DNA of 33,413 nucleotides, taken from positions 1 through 33,413 of the forward strand of contig DNYS01000139.1 of the NCBI GenBank assembly GCA_003506735.1, given 5' to 3'. This DNA comes from Nitrospinota bacterium (lineage in GTDB: Bacteria; UBA8248). Of this stretch, positions 15,861-24,832 are shown in pieces. The position numbers and the translations under genes are program-made. The notes under the pieces were generated by a model, which saw nothing but the letters and a program-made list of their open reading frames with translations, was not told the DNA's origin and made no database searches. The stretch's first letter is position 1, and each line of letters opens with the position of its first letter.

Positions 15861-17213
15861 ATGATCATGGCCGATTCAGCCGATAATCTCCTTTTGGGGA
15901 TAACGGGCGAGATTCAGTCGCGGCCCGATCTCTGGCGCACATTTCTCGGCCTCTGCGATCTGGGTCCGCGTTTTTGCGGTACGCCCTCGGAGCGAGCGGC
16001 CCTGGAATACATCGAGGCGAAATTAAAAGGGTGGGGCGCCGCGGACGTTTCCCGCTGGGAATTCGATTACACCGGCTGGCGGTGCGATCTGTGCGAACTC
16101 TCGATTCCCGCGCCTCCGCCCGGCTGGGAGTTCGGAATTCTTCCCCTGGTGTATAGCGCCGGGACACCCACCGGCGGAATCGATCTTGAGACGATCGATC
16201 TGAGGCGCGGAACGCCCGGGGATTTCGAGCGCGCGGGCGATGCGATCCGGGGCCGGGCGGTCATCGTGGACGCCGACTACTCCTTCGCCACCCATTCGAT
16301 TCACCGGCGGCGGAAGTTTCTTCCCTCCGTCGAGGGCGGCGCCGCGGCCCTGTTCTTGGTGAATCCGAGGCCGGGCCGATTCCCGGTGACGGGCTCCACC
16401 ACGGCCTCGGGCTCGTCGATTCCGGCGGCCGGAATATCGAGGGAGGATGGCGCGTTGCTGCGCCGCCTGGGCGGAAAGGTCCATCTGAATCTTCAGGTCG
16501 AAACGTCGCCGGCACGGGCGGCGAATTTGATCGCCCGCCTGCCGGGCCGGGGCGAAGGCCGGACCGTCGTCCTCAGCGCCCACTACGATGGGCACAACTG
16601 CGGCGAGTCCGCGCTCGACAACGCCACCGGGGTCGCGGTGACCCTCGAGATGGCCCGGCTGCTCGTGCCCTACACAGGCAAATTTTTCAACGACCTGGAG
16701 ATTCACTTTTTTACGGTGGAGGAATGGAGCCTTCAGGGCTCCCGCGCCTACGCAGATTCGCTCTCTGAAGATAATGTGAAGCAAATCGCCCTGAATCTGA
16801 ATCTGGATGTCGTTGCGGGAAGCCCGAAGCTCACTTTTTTGTGCAACGGGTTCGGCGATTTGGCCGAATGGGCGCGCGAGACCCTTCGCGATGAACCCGC
16901 CCGGTGCGAGGTGAGCGAATGGGTGGCGCACAATTCCGACCACGCGAACTTCCTCCGGCGGGGGATTCCCTCGATCCGGCTTCTCGCGGGGATGAACGAG
17001 GAGGACTCCGATTGCGGGTTTCATCTTTCGCCGGCCGATACAACGGACAAGGTCCGTAGGGAGGACCTCGCGGCTGCCGCCGGCGCAGCCGCCCGGGTTC
17101 TGCTGGCGGCCCTAGATTCGGAGTTGCCCCTGGCTCGGATGCGCACCGGGGCCGAGGCCGCCGCGCTTCTTCCCCACTACGGATTCGCTCCGCCTCCGGG
17201 AGAGGGGGAATGA
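15861..17213 (+). CDS. M28 family zinc aminopeptidase with PA-like insert
   Basis: This is a 450-aa metallopeptidase. The co-catalytic zinc ligands are all visible: H241 and D243 in SAHYDGHN, D253 in SALDNATG, E287/E288 in FTVEEWS, D316 in NLNLDVVAG, and H361 in AHNSDHANFL. Residues about 130-200 (GRAVIVDADY, ALFLVNPRPG, PAAGISREDG) resemble a protease-associated domain, as in many M28 enzymes. No convincing signal peptide is present, so it may be cytoplasmic. It starts 77 nt after the molybdenum hydroxylase and ends the cluster before an AT-rich spacer. The role could be hydrolysis of peptides or of other amide conjugates. Confidence 0.87.
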   Translation: MIMADSADNLLLGITGEIQSRPDLWRTFLGLCDLGPRFCGTPSERAALEYIEAKLKGWGAADVSRWEFDYTGWRCDLCELSIPAPPPGWEFGILPLVYSAGTPTGGIDLETIDLRRGTPGDFERAGDAIRGRAVIVDADYSFATHSIHRRRKFLPSVEGGAAALFLVNPRPGRFPVTGSTTASGSSIPAAGISREDGALLRRLGGKVHLNLQVETSPARAANLIARLPGRGEGRTVVLSAHYDGHNCGESALDNATGVAVTLEMARLLVPYTGKFFNDLEIHFFTVEEWSLQGSRAYADSLSEDNVKQIALNLNLDVVAGSPKLTFLCNGFGDLAEWARETLRDEPARCEVSEWVAHNSDHANFLRRGIPSIRLLAGMNEEDSDCGFHLSPADTTDKVRREDLAAAAGAAARVLLAALDSELPLARMRTGAEAAALLPHYGFAPPPGEGE

Positions 17214-17293
17214 TGAATATTCTTCATTTGTTTCCCTTTTTGACCCCGTTAATATTCATCCGTTCCTCAATTTTCTCCATGCGCATGAAGAAT
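17212..17293 (+). repeat. Overlapping inverted repeats in the spacer after the M28 gene
   Basis: GATGAATATT (17212-17221) is exactly complementary to AATATTCATC (17251-17260). ATTCTTCAT (17219-17227) is complementary to ATGAAGAAT (17285-17293). The two pairings share 17219-17221 and so compete. The spacer (17214-17408) is AT-rich compared with its surroundings and has no ORF. It may end the upstream transcript or regulate the downstream gene. Confidence 0.35.
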
Positions 17294-17408
17294 CGGGTTA
17301 TTTTTCGGGTGGCCGGTCCCGGGCGGACGGACCCAGATTCACGGAAGAGGGGCCAGCGCGCTGAGGCACGCCCATGAGTTATTTCCCCACCGACAGAGGT
17401 TTATTGAA

Positions 17409-18365
17409 ATGAGCGATTTTCACTTCGGATACTTGCTTCCCACGCGCGGGGTCGTCGTTCAGGCCGATGGCGGGCCGACGGACGGAGCCCCCATCCTCGC
17501 CCTGGCGGAAAAGGCCGAAGACCTGGGGCTGGATTCGGTCTGGATTGGCGACAGTGTGCTGGCGAAGCCCCGCCTGGAGAGTTTCACGACTTGGGCCGCC
17601 GTTCTCGCGGCGACAAAAAAGGTCCAGGTCGGAACCGCGGTCATGCTCGCCGCTCTGCGCCACCCGATCATGCTCGCCCAGTCACTCGCCACCCTGGACT
17701 GCCTGTTTCCCGGAAGGGTGATCCCCGGCCTTGGGGTGGGCCGGCCCGACCTCAAGGTGGAATTCGAGACGCTGGGCGTGCCGCTCAACGAACGGGCACG
17801 GCGCTTCAGCGAGACCGTTGAGATCGTCAAGCTGCTCATGAAGGAGTCCAAGGCCGGCTACGCCGGAAAATATTTTTCGTTCCAAGATATCGAACTCGAA
17901 CCCCGGCCCCAAACGCCGGGCGGGCCGCCGATCTGGATATCGAGTAACCTGGTGGATTCGGGCCTCAGGCGCGTCGCGCAATTTGCCGACGGATGGATCA
18001 CCAACTCGATCACGGCCGATCTCTACCGGCAATGCTGGGAGAAGATTCTCGCCTTCGCGGACGAGGCGGGCCGCAGTGGGATCGAGGAAATCTCCCAGTG
18101 CCTCTACGTAACAATGAACATCAATCCCGACGGTGCGAAGGCGGAAAAAGAGTGTGGAGATTTTCTTTCCGCCTACTATCACAAGCCGTTCGAGGAGGTG
18201 CGAAAGCAACTTCTCGTCATCGTGGGCGACGGCGCCCAGGTCGAAAAGCAGCTCCGGGGCTACAGCGAGGCGGGCGCACGCGTGTTCGTCGTCCGCTTCG
18301 CCGGCGGCAGCCAGGAGGAGCAGCTCGACAACTTCGTTTCCGAGCTGTTGCCGAGGTTTTCCTGA
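17409..18365 (+). CDS. LLM class flavin-dependent oxidoreductase
   Basis: This 318-aa luciferase-like TIM-barrel protein opens with FGYLLPTRGVVV and carries LDSVWIGDSVLAKPRLES, QVGTAVMLAALRHP and PGRVIPGLGVGRP. It shares the LLPTRGV and GDS(V/I)LAKPRLE patterns with the protein at 24,833, so the two are closer to each other than either is to the one at 3,381. ATG 17409 has GAGG about ten bases upstream. Its stop overlaps the start of the M24 peptidase (TGATG), so the two are coupled. The substrate is unknown. Family enzymes oxidise or reduce small organics with FMN or F420. Confidence 0.85.
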   Translation: MSDFHFGYLLPTRGVVVQADGGPTDGAPILALAEKAEDLGLDSVWIGDSVLAKPRLESFTTWAAVLAATKKVQVGTAVMLAALRHPIMLAQSLATLDCLFPGRVIPGLGVGRPDLKVEFETLGVPLNERARRFSETVEIVKLLMKESKAGYAGKYFSFQDIELEPRPQTPGGPPIWISSNLVDSGLRRVAQFADGWITNSITADLYRQCWEKILAFADEAGRSGIEEISQCLYVTMNINPDGAKAEKECGDFLSAYYHKPFEEVRKQLLVIVGDGAQVEKQLRGYSEAGARVFVVRFAGGSQEEQLDNFVSELLPRFS

Positions 18366-19555
18366 TGGTAATCGAGAGCGGCGCAGGAATGACGAAGGAG
18401 GAAATTCAAAAGCGCCTCGTCCGCGTCCGTGCTCTGATGGGAGAGGAGGGACTGGACGTTCTCCTCGTCATCGGCCGATCGTTCTATGACCGGATGGGGA
18501 GCCTGACCTACCTGACGAATCACTTTCCGCCCTTTCCGTCGGGAGCCTTCAGCGACAAGGTGCGTGGTATGGGCCACGGGCTGCTGGTCCTGCCCGCCGA
18601 GGGCGAGCCGGTCCTGTTCGTCGATCACCGGAACTTCCGCCGCGAGATGGTCCACATCGAGGACGTGCGGCCCGAGTCCAACATCTCCCTCGCCATCCTG
18701 AATCAACTCAAGCGCCTGGGGGCGGAAGACGGGCGGATCGGAATCTCGGGCGAGGACATCATGCCCGCGACGATGTACCGGGATCTGACCGAAGCCTTGC
18801 CCGGGGCCCGGTTCTCCAATGCGAACGCCCTGGTTGACGGAATGCGGGCAAGCAAGAGCCCGGCGGAGGTGGCCTACCTCAAGGGGGCCGCCAAGATCGT
18901 CGAGGCGGGTTATGAGGCGATTTTTGCGGCCATTGAGCCGGGGGCGAGGGAGAGTGATTTGTGCGCTGAGGGCCATGCAGCCGGGATGCGTGCGGGCGCC
19001 GATTTCGTGCGCTACGTCCGCGTCCACAGCGGCCCCTGGAGCAGCTGGGGATCGCGATGGCCCCAGGCCACCCAAAGACGGCTCGAACCGGGCGACGTGA
19101 TCCGCTTCGATTACGTGGGGGCCTTCGAGGGATACGGCTTCGACGTGAACCGGACGGCAGTCGTTCCCGGCAAGAAGCTGGACCCGAGGGTGGAGGAGAT
19201 GCTCGAGCTCTGCGCCGGGGCGACTGAAGCCGCCGTCGGCGCGGTTCGCGCCGGTGTCCAGGCGGCGGATATCCACCGGGCCGGTGCAGATTTTCTCGAC
19301 GAGAACGCGGACGGGGCGAGCCAGTACATGTTCCCCATGGCGGGCCACGGCATCGGCCTCGAAACGGTGGAGGCGCCGCTCATCCTGCCCGAAAACGCGG
19401 CCCTCCTCGAGGCGGGCACCGTGATATGCGTCGAGCCTCAGTTCAGTCTACCTGAGGTGGGGGGGGCCAACGTCGAGCAGATGGTTCTCGTAATGGATGA
19501 GGGGAGTGAGCTTCTTTCCTTGACCTCCACCCGGCCCTGGCTCGCGGGGAGCTGA
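18365..19555 (+). CDS. M24 family Xaa-Pro dipeptidase/creatinase-like metallohydrolase
   Basis: This 396-aa pita-bread-fold metallohydrolase has an N-terminal creatinase-like domain (about 10-165) and a C-terminal catalytic domain. Dinuclear metal ligands are D249 (RFDYVG), D260 (GFDVNR), H328 (AGHGIGLE), E357 (CVEPQF) and E371 (NVEQMV). GHGIGLETVEAP and VICVEPQ are characteristic of the family. The start is ATG 18365, overlapping the previous stop; ATG 18389 next to AAGGAGG is also near, but that RBS lies inside it. Members cleave Xaa-Pro dipeptides, creatine, or other C-N bonds in small substrates such as dimethylsulfoniopropionate-family compounds, so the specificity is open. It precedes a TRAP transporter, which suggests processing of an imported compound. 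Confidence 0.87.
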   Translation: MVIESGAGMTKEEIQKRLVRVRALMGEEGLDVLLVIGRSFYDRMGSLTYLTNHFPPFPSGAFSDKVRGMGHGLLVLPAEGEPVLFVDHRNFRREMVHIEDVRPESNISLAILNQLKRLGAEDGRIGISGEDIMPATMYRDLTEALPGARFSNANALVDGMRASKSPAEVAYLKGAAKIVEAGYEAIFAAIEPGARESDLCAEGHAAGMRAGADFVRYVRVHSGPWSSWGSRWPQATQRRLEPGDVIRFDYVGAFEGYGFDVNRTAVVPGKKLDPRVEEMLELCAGATEAAVGAVRAGVQAADIHRAGADFLDENADGASQYMFPMAGHGIGLETVEAPLILPENAALLEAGTVICVEPQFSLPEVGGANVEQMVLVMDEGSELLSLTSTRPWLAGS

Positions 19556-19596
19556 AAAGCCGTGCTGCCGCCGATGGATGAGGATAGAAATCTCTT

Positions 19597-21486
19597 ATGG
19601 CCTCGGACAACTTTATGCTGAAAAAATTTCTTCACCCGGTCGCCATTCTCGCCATCGTCTGGGCGGCCACCCAGCTCTATTGGGCCTTTTTCGGTATGCT
19701 CCACGTCTTCATCGCCCGGCCCATCCATCTGAGCTTCGCCCTCGGCATTGTCTTTCTCACCAAACCAGCTCGTAAGGAAGGCCGGGTCGGCCTCCTCGAC
19801 TACCTTCTCGCCGCCGTGGCGATAGGCATCGCTTTTTTGTACCTCGCCGAGTGGAACTTCCTGAACGAGCGCATCCGAGACGTCGATCCCGTCCCTCTCC
19901 GCTATCTCATCCTGGGCCCCGTCTACATCCTCCTGACCGTCGAGGCCTCCAGGCGCTATCTTGGCTGGGGAGTCACCTCGGTCGCCGTCGTGGCGATCGC
20001 CTACAATTTTCTGGGCCATCTCATCCCGGGGGCGCTTGGCCATCGGGTCATCCAGCTTCCCTCATCGGTCGAGTTTCAGATCCTCGGCGTCGAGGGCCTC
20101 CTCGGCGTCCCCCTCGGGGTGAGCGCCGAGGTCGTCTTTTACTTCATACTCTTCTCGGCTGCCCTCGAGGTTTCCGGCGGCGGACGCTTGTTCATCGACC
20201 TCGCCATCCGGCTGACCGGCTCCTTCCGCGGCGGGCCTGCCAAGGCCGCCATCGTCAGCAGCAGCCTCATGGGTACCATCAGTGGCAGCGCAACCGCCAA
20301 CGTCGTCGGAACCGGGATATTCACCATCCCCCTGATGAAGCGCCTTGGCTTCGCCCCGCACTACGCCGGCGCCGTCGAGGCGGTCGCCTCCACCGGCGGC
20401 CAGCTCATGCCCCCCATCATGGGGGCGGGCGCCTTCATCCTCGCGGACATGACGGGCACCCCTTATCTGCGGGTGGCGGCGGCCGCCGCCATCCCGGCGA
20501 TTATCTATTACTTCTCGCTCTTCTTCATGGTGGACCTCGAGGCCAAAAAACTCGGCCTCCGGGGCATATCCAGGGACGATATGCCCGATCTTCAGGAAAT
20601 CATGCTCGAGCGCGGTCTGCTGCTCTTGCCCATCGTTTTGATCCTCGGCTACATGATCGCCGGCTTCACCCTGATGTGGTCGGCCACCTCGGCCGCCCTC
20701 GGGGTCGTCGTCCTGAGCTGGGTCCGGAAATCCACCCGGATGGGACCGGCCGGTATTCTCGAGGCGCTCGAGAAAGCGAGCCGGATGACCGTCGCCGTCG
20801 CTATTCCCTGCGCCGTGGCTGGAATCGTCGTGGGGGTGGTGGACGACACCGGTATCGGACTGAAATTCTCCGGACTCATCGTGAATCTCTCGAGTGGGAT
20901 GATTCTCCCCGCCCTGGTGATGACCCTGGTCGGCTGCATCATCATGGGAATGGGAATGCCCACGGCCGCCGCCTACATCATGGCGGCCACCCTCCTGGGA
21001 CCCGCCCTCGCCAAGCTGGGGATTCCCGTCCTCGCCGCCCATATGTTCATTTACTACTTCGCCATTCTCTCGATGCTGCCCCCGCCAGTGGCGCTTTCAG
21101 CCTACGTCGCCTCCGGGGTGGCGGGGTCCGACCTGACCAAAACCGGATGGAAGGCGTTTCAACTGTCACTCGCGGGTTTCCTTATTCCCTTCGCCTTTGT
21201 CTATAATCCTTCTATGCTCTTCATCGGATCGCTCGGTGATACTGTATGGATAACCATCACCAGCATCGCCGGAGTGGCTGCGCTCGCGGCGTCGATTACG
21301 GGCCACCTTTCCGCCGACTTGTTGGGATGGGAAAGGGTGGCGTTGCTGGTTTGCTCGCTGGCGCTGATCGTCCCGGAGAAGATCACCGATTTCGCCGGGA
21401 TCGGATCGCTGATTCTGATCGTTTGGGTTCATGTTATGCGGGCGCGGAAAAATGCCCCGCTTACTACACCTGCGGGGCAGGTGTGA
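19597..21486 (+). CDS. TRAP transporter permease, fused DctQ-DctM (TAXI type, 4TM/12TM)
   Basis: This 629-aa inner-membrane protein combines the small (DctQ-like, about 1-150) and large (DctM-like, about 165-600) TRAP membrane components, as is normal for TAXI-type systems. Family motifs are GTISGSATANVVGTG at 226-240 and EAVASTGGQLMPPIMGAGAF at 261-280. A second repeat appears as CIIMGMGMPTAAAYIMAA. About sixteen hydrophobic segments are evident. It uses an ion gradient rather than ATP. The matching binding protein is the next gene downstream. ATG 19597 is the first plausible start; the GAGG upstream is about 14 nt away, so M7 (19615) remains possible. Confidence 0.92.
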   Translation: MASDNFMLKKFLHPVAILAIVWAATQLYWAFFGMLHVFIARPIHLSFALGIVFLTKPARKEGRVGLLDYLLAAVAIGIAFLYLAEWNFLNERIRDVDPVPLRYLILGPVYILLTVEASRRYLGWGVTSVAVVAIAYNFLGHLIPGALGHRVIQLPSSVEFQILGVEGLLGVPLGVSAEVVFYFILFSAALEVSGGGRLFIDLAIRLTGSFRGGPAKAAIVSSSLMGTISGSATANVVGTGIFTIPLMKRLGFAPHYAGAVEAVASTGGQLMPPIMGAGAFILADMTGTPYLRVAAAAAIPAIIYYFSLFFMVDLEAKKLGLRGISRDDMPDLQEIMLERGLLLLPIVLILGYMIAGFTLMWSATSAALGVVVLSWVRKSTRMGPAGILEALEKASRMTVAVAIPCAVAGIVVGVVDDTGIGLKFSGLIVNLSSGMILPALVMTLVGCIIMGMGMPTAAAYIMAATLLGPALAKLGIPVLAAHMFIYYFAILSMLPPPVALSAYVASGVAGSDLTKTGWKAFQLSLAGFLIPFAFVYNPSMLFIGSLGDTVWITITSIAGVAALAASITGHLSADLLGWERVALLVCSLALIVPEKITDFAGIGSLILIVWVHVMRARKNAPLTTPAGQV

Positions 21487-21540
21487 ATCGCGGGAATGGG
21501 ACATTCCCCTGGTGACTCTTTCCGAAAAGGAGGAAAGGAA

Positions 21541-22527
21541 ATGATGAAACGGGCACGGAAACTCGGTTTTTCTTTTCTGTCGTTTGCGGTGATCTTTTTC
21601 TTCGTCGCAGACCAGGCTGGGGCGGCCAAGCGCCTCACCATGGGAAGCTGGAAAAAGGGAAGCGGCTGGCACGTCTACTCCGCGACCATGGCCAACATCG
21701 TGAACAACGCCAATCTCGGATTCCAGATCGATGCGCTCTCGAAGGGCGGCGGTGTCGGCAACCCGATCAACGTGGGCACGGGCAAGTACAACATGGCGCT
21801 TACCTTCAGCGTCGCGGCGAGCTGGGGCTACCAGGGCAAGGTCGCCTACAAGAGGGCCTACAAGAACCTCCGCGGGCTCATCGGCGGGCTTGACCAATAC
21901 TACCTGGGAATCGTCACGACAAATCCGAAGGTAAGCAGCATCAACGATCTCAAGAAGGTTAAAGTGAACTACGTGACCGTTCCCCGCGGGGGGCTGGGCC
22001 AATGGGCCACGCGCGCCATGCTGGGTGCGCACGGGATCACCTATGCGGACATCAAGAAAATGGGCGGCTCGGTCACCCATACCGGATTCGGGGCCATCAA
22101 AAGCCGGATGAAGGACGGCCAGGCCGACATGCTGAGCCACACGGTGAACGCCGGCCATCCCGCGCTGACCTCCATCGCGGTGCAAAAAAAGCTGAAATTC
22201 CTCGGAATCGAGGAACAGTACCGCGACAAGCTCCTCGGCATCGGTTTCCTCAAGGCCATCCTGCCGGCAAACACCTTTCCCGGCCAGAAAAAGCCACTGA
22301 AGACGTTCGGCTTCACCACGGCCGTAATCGCCTCCACTTCGATGGACAACGGCACGGCCTATAAGATCGTCAAGGCGCTGCTCGACAACTTGAGCGACCT
22401 TCGAGCGGGCCACAAGGGTCTCAGGAATTTCGACCCGGCAAAGACCGGGTGGCAGGAATCCCAGATGGGCGCTCCGGCTCACCCCGGCGCGGCGCGGTAT
22501 TTCAAGGAAAAGGGCTGGTCGAAATAG
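21541..22527 (+). CDS. TAXI-family TRAP transporter solute-binding protein
   Basis: This is a 328-aa exported binding protein. ATG 21541 follows an excellent AAGGAGGAAAGG RBS. Residues 1-28 form a signal peptide (MMKRARK, a hydrophobic run, cleavage near AGA). The mature part begins RLTMGSWKKGSGWHVYSATM, matching the TAXI pattern of a glycine-containing ligand loop followed by an SGG/GGGVGNP turn (KGGGVGNPINVGTGKYNMAL). It continues NLRGLIGGL and SINDLKKVKV. TAXI proteins bind small organic acids such as glutamate or 2-oxoglutarate. It partners the fused permease upstream and is followed by a strong hairpin, as is the Liv binding protein. Confidence 0.88.
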   Translation: MMKRARKLGFSFLSFAVIFFFVADQAGAAKRLTMGSWKKGSGWHVYSATMANIVNNANLGFQIDALSKGGGVGNPINVGTGKYNMALTFSVAASWGYQGKVAYKRAYKNLRGLIGGLDQYYLGIVTTNPKVSSINDLKKVKVNYVTVPRGGLGQWATRAMLGAHGITYADIKKMGGSVTHTGFGAIKSRMKDGQADMLSHTVNAGHPALTSIAVQKKLKFLGIEEQYRDKLLGIGFLKAILPANTFPGQKKPLKTFGFTTAVIASTSMDNGTAYKIVKALLDNLSDLRAGHKGLRNFDPAKTGWQESQMGAPAHPGAARYFKEKGWSK

Positions 22528-22547
22528 CCGGATTTTGTTTGCGTCCC

Positions 22548-22580
22548 GGCCGCTCCCTCTCGCCTGATGAGGGGGCGGCC
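22548..22580 (+). terminator. GC-rich hairpin after the TAXI binding-protein gene
   Basis: GGCCGCTCCCTC (22548-22559) pairs with GAGGGGGCGGCC (22569-22580) over 12 bp, including one G-U pair, closing a 9-nt loop. It starts 21 nt after the TAXI stop. No T-tract follows. As with the hairpin after the Liv binding protein, it may mark a transcript end or protect the 3' end of a highly expressed message. Confidence 0.55.
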
Positions 22581-22639
22581 TCGAGGCCATTCGCCTTGAC
22601 CTGCCGAACGGCGGACCTGTCTTTAAATTGAGAATAAAT

Positions 22640-23431
22640 ATGGCCTATCGATTTGTGGATCTCACGCTGGTGGTCGACCCGGCGGATACCTACGTTCAGT
22701 TTCCAAGAGACGAAATTTACGACAAGCCCGCACCGGGCACGACGATTTCTCCGATCGCTGTCTTGGATACGGACCACATCTGCAATTTCGGCTTCACGAC
22801 CACCACCCAAAGCTACACCCACTACGACGCCCCTTACCATTTTTTTCACGACGGGCTGAAAAACCACGAGGTTCCGCTGGATCACCTCTGTGGCGATGCG
22901 TGTGTCCTCAAGGTCCCGGGCAAGGGAAACTCCGAGACAGTGACGGCCAAGGATTTGGAAGCCACGGGCGTCGAGGTGCGCCCCGGCGACATCGCCATCG
23001 TGAGCACGGAATGGACGGACCGGATGTGGGGCTCCCGGGACTTTTGGGAACACATGGTTTATCTGTCTACCGACGCGGCCGACTGGCTGATCGAAAGGGG
23101 CATCAAGGCGCTCGTCCAGGATTTCATGACCTGTGATTCCCCCCTCTATCCGCCCGAGGAGCGCCGCTGGCCCGCTCCCAACTGGAGCCCAAATCATATC
23201 AAGTTTCTCGAGCGGGGCATCTGCCTGATCGAGTGGTGCACGAACATCGGCGCCATCTACCAAGAGCGAGTCCTGCTCGTTACCGGGGCGATGAAGCTCA
23301 AGGATACCGAGGGCGCTCCCGCGCGCGTCATCGCCATCGAGGTGGTGGATGAAGAGCCGCCACGCGGCGCTTTGCCCCCGCTTCCTCCCCTCGGCGAGCC
23401 CTATAAAGACCGCGGCGCTTGGGAGAAATAA
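22640..23431 (+). CDS. Cyclase/kynurenine formamidase-like metal-dependent hydrolase
   Basis: This 263-aa protein belongs to the cyclase family (KynB, isatin hydrolase). The defining metal motif HxDxPxH is present as THYDAPYHFF, with ligands H61, D63 and H67. The FVDLTL opening is also typical. A further conserved element is QDFMTCDSPLYP. Isatin hydrolase and KynB open lactam or formamide bonds, so ring or amide cleavage is a sensible expectation. The start is taken as ATG 22640; TTG 22628 is in frame. Only GAGA precedes it, a weak RBS. Its stop lies 2 nt before the UbiD start, so it is likely co-transcribed with the decarboxylase. Confidence 0.85.
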   Translation: MAYRFVDLTLVVDPADTYVQFPRDEIYDKPAPGTTISPIAVLDTDHICNFGFTTTTQSYTHYDAPYHFFHDGLKNHEVPLDHLCGDACVLKVPGKGNSETVTAKDLEATGVEVRPGDIAIVSTEWTDRMWGSRDFWEHMVYLSTDAADWLIERGIKALVQDFMTCDSPLYPPEERRWPAPNWSPNHIKFLERGICLIEWCTNIGAIYQERVLLVTGAMKLKDTEGAPARVIAIEVVDEEPPRGALPPLPPLGEPYKDRGAWEK

Positions 23432-23433
23432 AT

Positions 23434-24816
23434 ATGGCGGACCAAAGTCTGCGCGGCTTCCTGGAAATGGTGGAGCGGGATTTTCCCGAGGAGTTGGTGC
23501 GAATCAAGGAGCCGGTTGAGCGCACCGACATTACGCCGACGGTATTTGAATTTGAGCGTGCCGGGCGATCACCCGTTATCGTCTTTGAGCGGGTGGAGGG
23601 CTTCGAGCATTCCGTTGTGACGAATATCGCGGGAAACCGGAAGCTGCTCGCGGTGTGTCTGGGTGTGGAACCCGGAGAGCTTCCCGCCGCCTACAAGGAC
23701 CGGTGCCAAAACTATTTTCCGGTGGAAATCGCCGAATCGGCGCCCTGGCGGGAAGTGGTCATCGAGGGCGACGATGTAGACCTGAACAAGCTGCCGATAC
23801 CGTTTCATTTTCCGATCGATGCCGCGCCCTACATCACGGCGGGGCAGATCGTCGCCCGTGACCCAGAGACGGGCGTAGACACCACCGGGTTTCACCGCCT
23901 CATGCTCGCGGGCAAAAACCGCCTGGGGGTGTCGCTCCACTCCCGGCGGCGGATGTACCACTTTCACCAAAAGGCGGAGGCGCGGGGGGAGCCGCTCCAG
24001 GCCGCCGTCTCCATCGGGGTTCATCCGGTGCACTATATGGGTTCGATGGCCTATCACTACCCGCCGGGTGTGCGGAAGTACGAGATCATCGGCGCGTTGT
24101 TCGGGGAGCCCTACCGCGTGGCGAAGTGTGGAACGGATGGTCTGGAAGTGCCCGAGGGGGCGGAAATCGTCCTGGAGGGGGAAATCCTCAACGATGTGCA
24201 CGAGCCCGAGGGCCCTTTTGGTGAGTTCACCGGCTACGCATCCTACCGCAGCACTCAGAATGTATTTGTCGTCAAGCGCGTCTATATGCGGAAAGACGCC
24301 ATCTTCCACAGTGTGGCATCGGGGATGTCCGCCGATCATATCCTGATTTCGTGCGTGAGCCGGGAGGCGGAAATCCTCAATACCCTCCGGCGTAACTTGC
24401 CGAATGTAATTTCCGTCCACGTTCCCTCGAACACGGCCGGCGCCTTGCTGGCGATTGTCCAGATGAAGAAGACCGCCGAGGGCCAACCCCAACAGGCGAT
24501 CATGGCGGCGCTGGGGACGGAGTTTTACTGTAAGTGCGTGGTGGTGGTGGATGAGGACGTGGACATCTTCAACCTCTCGGACGTCGCCTGGGCGGTCATC
24601 ACACGGACCCGCGCCGAGAAGGATATCAACTTCATCCACGGGGCTATGGGTGCGATCCTCGACCCGATTTCCGATCCGGAAGACCACACCCTCACCAAAA
24701 TTGGGATCGACGCGACAAAACCCGCCGGCCGCGATTTCGCCGAAAGGCTCGAAATCTCGGAAGAGCAGCGTGAGCGCGTGCGCGGCATCCTTGAAAGCGC
24801 GGGCGTCCAGCTCTAG
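23434..24816 (+). CDS. UbiD family prenylated-FMN-dependent decarboxylase
   Basis: This is a 460-aa UbiD-family (de)carboxylase. The catalytic Arg-Glu-Glu set of the Fdc/UbiD family is visible: R155 in TTGFHRLML, and E259 and E264 in EGPFGEFTGY. The R to E spacing of 104 residues equals that of R173/E277 in the fungal Fdc1 enzyme as recalled. The family ending is also present (GAILDPISDPEDHTLTKIGIDATKP). Members reversibly decarboxylate aromatic, heteroaromatic or alpha,beta-unsaturated acids using prFMN made by UbiX. No UbiX gene is in this window. The enzyme follows a cyclase-family hydrolase by 2 nt, so a ring-opened acid may be its substrate (inference). Confidence 0.92.
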   Translation: MADQSLRGFLEMVERDFPEELVRIKEPVERTDITPTVFEFERAGRSPVIVFERVEGFEHSVVTNIAGNRKLLAVCLGVEPGELPAAYKDRCQNYFPVEIAESAPWREVVIEGDDVDLNKLPIPFHFPIDAAPYITAGQIVARDPETGVDTTGFHRLMLAGKNRLGVSLHSRRRMYHFHQKAEARGEPLQAAVSIGVHPVHYMGSMAYHYPPGVRKYEIIGALFGEPYRVAKCGTDGLEVPEGAEIVLEGEILNDVHEPEGPFGEFTGYASYRSTQNVFVVKRVYMRKDAIFHSVASGMSADHILISCVSREAEILNTLRRNLPNVISVHVPSNTAGALLAIVQMKKTAEGQPQQAIMAALGTEFYCKCVVVVDEDVDIFNLSDVAWAVITRTRAEKDINFIHGAMGAILDPISDPEDHTLTKIGIDATKPAGRDFAERLEISEEQRERVRGILESAGVQL

Positions 24817-24832
24817 GCCCGGGGAATCGGAA

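Noticed and set aside
19851..21206. 451-aa second-frame ORF over the TRAP permease
   Set aside because: It is rich in Arg, His and Pro with no hydrophobic pattern; the overlapping frame encodes a clear TRAP permease.
24551..24832. N-terminal extension of the third LLM oxidoreductase over UbiD
   Set aside because: The extra residues are out-of-frame UbiD sequence; the family N-terminus begins at ATG 24833.
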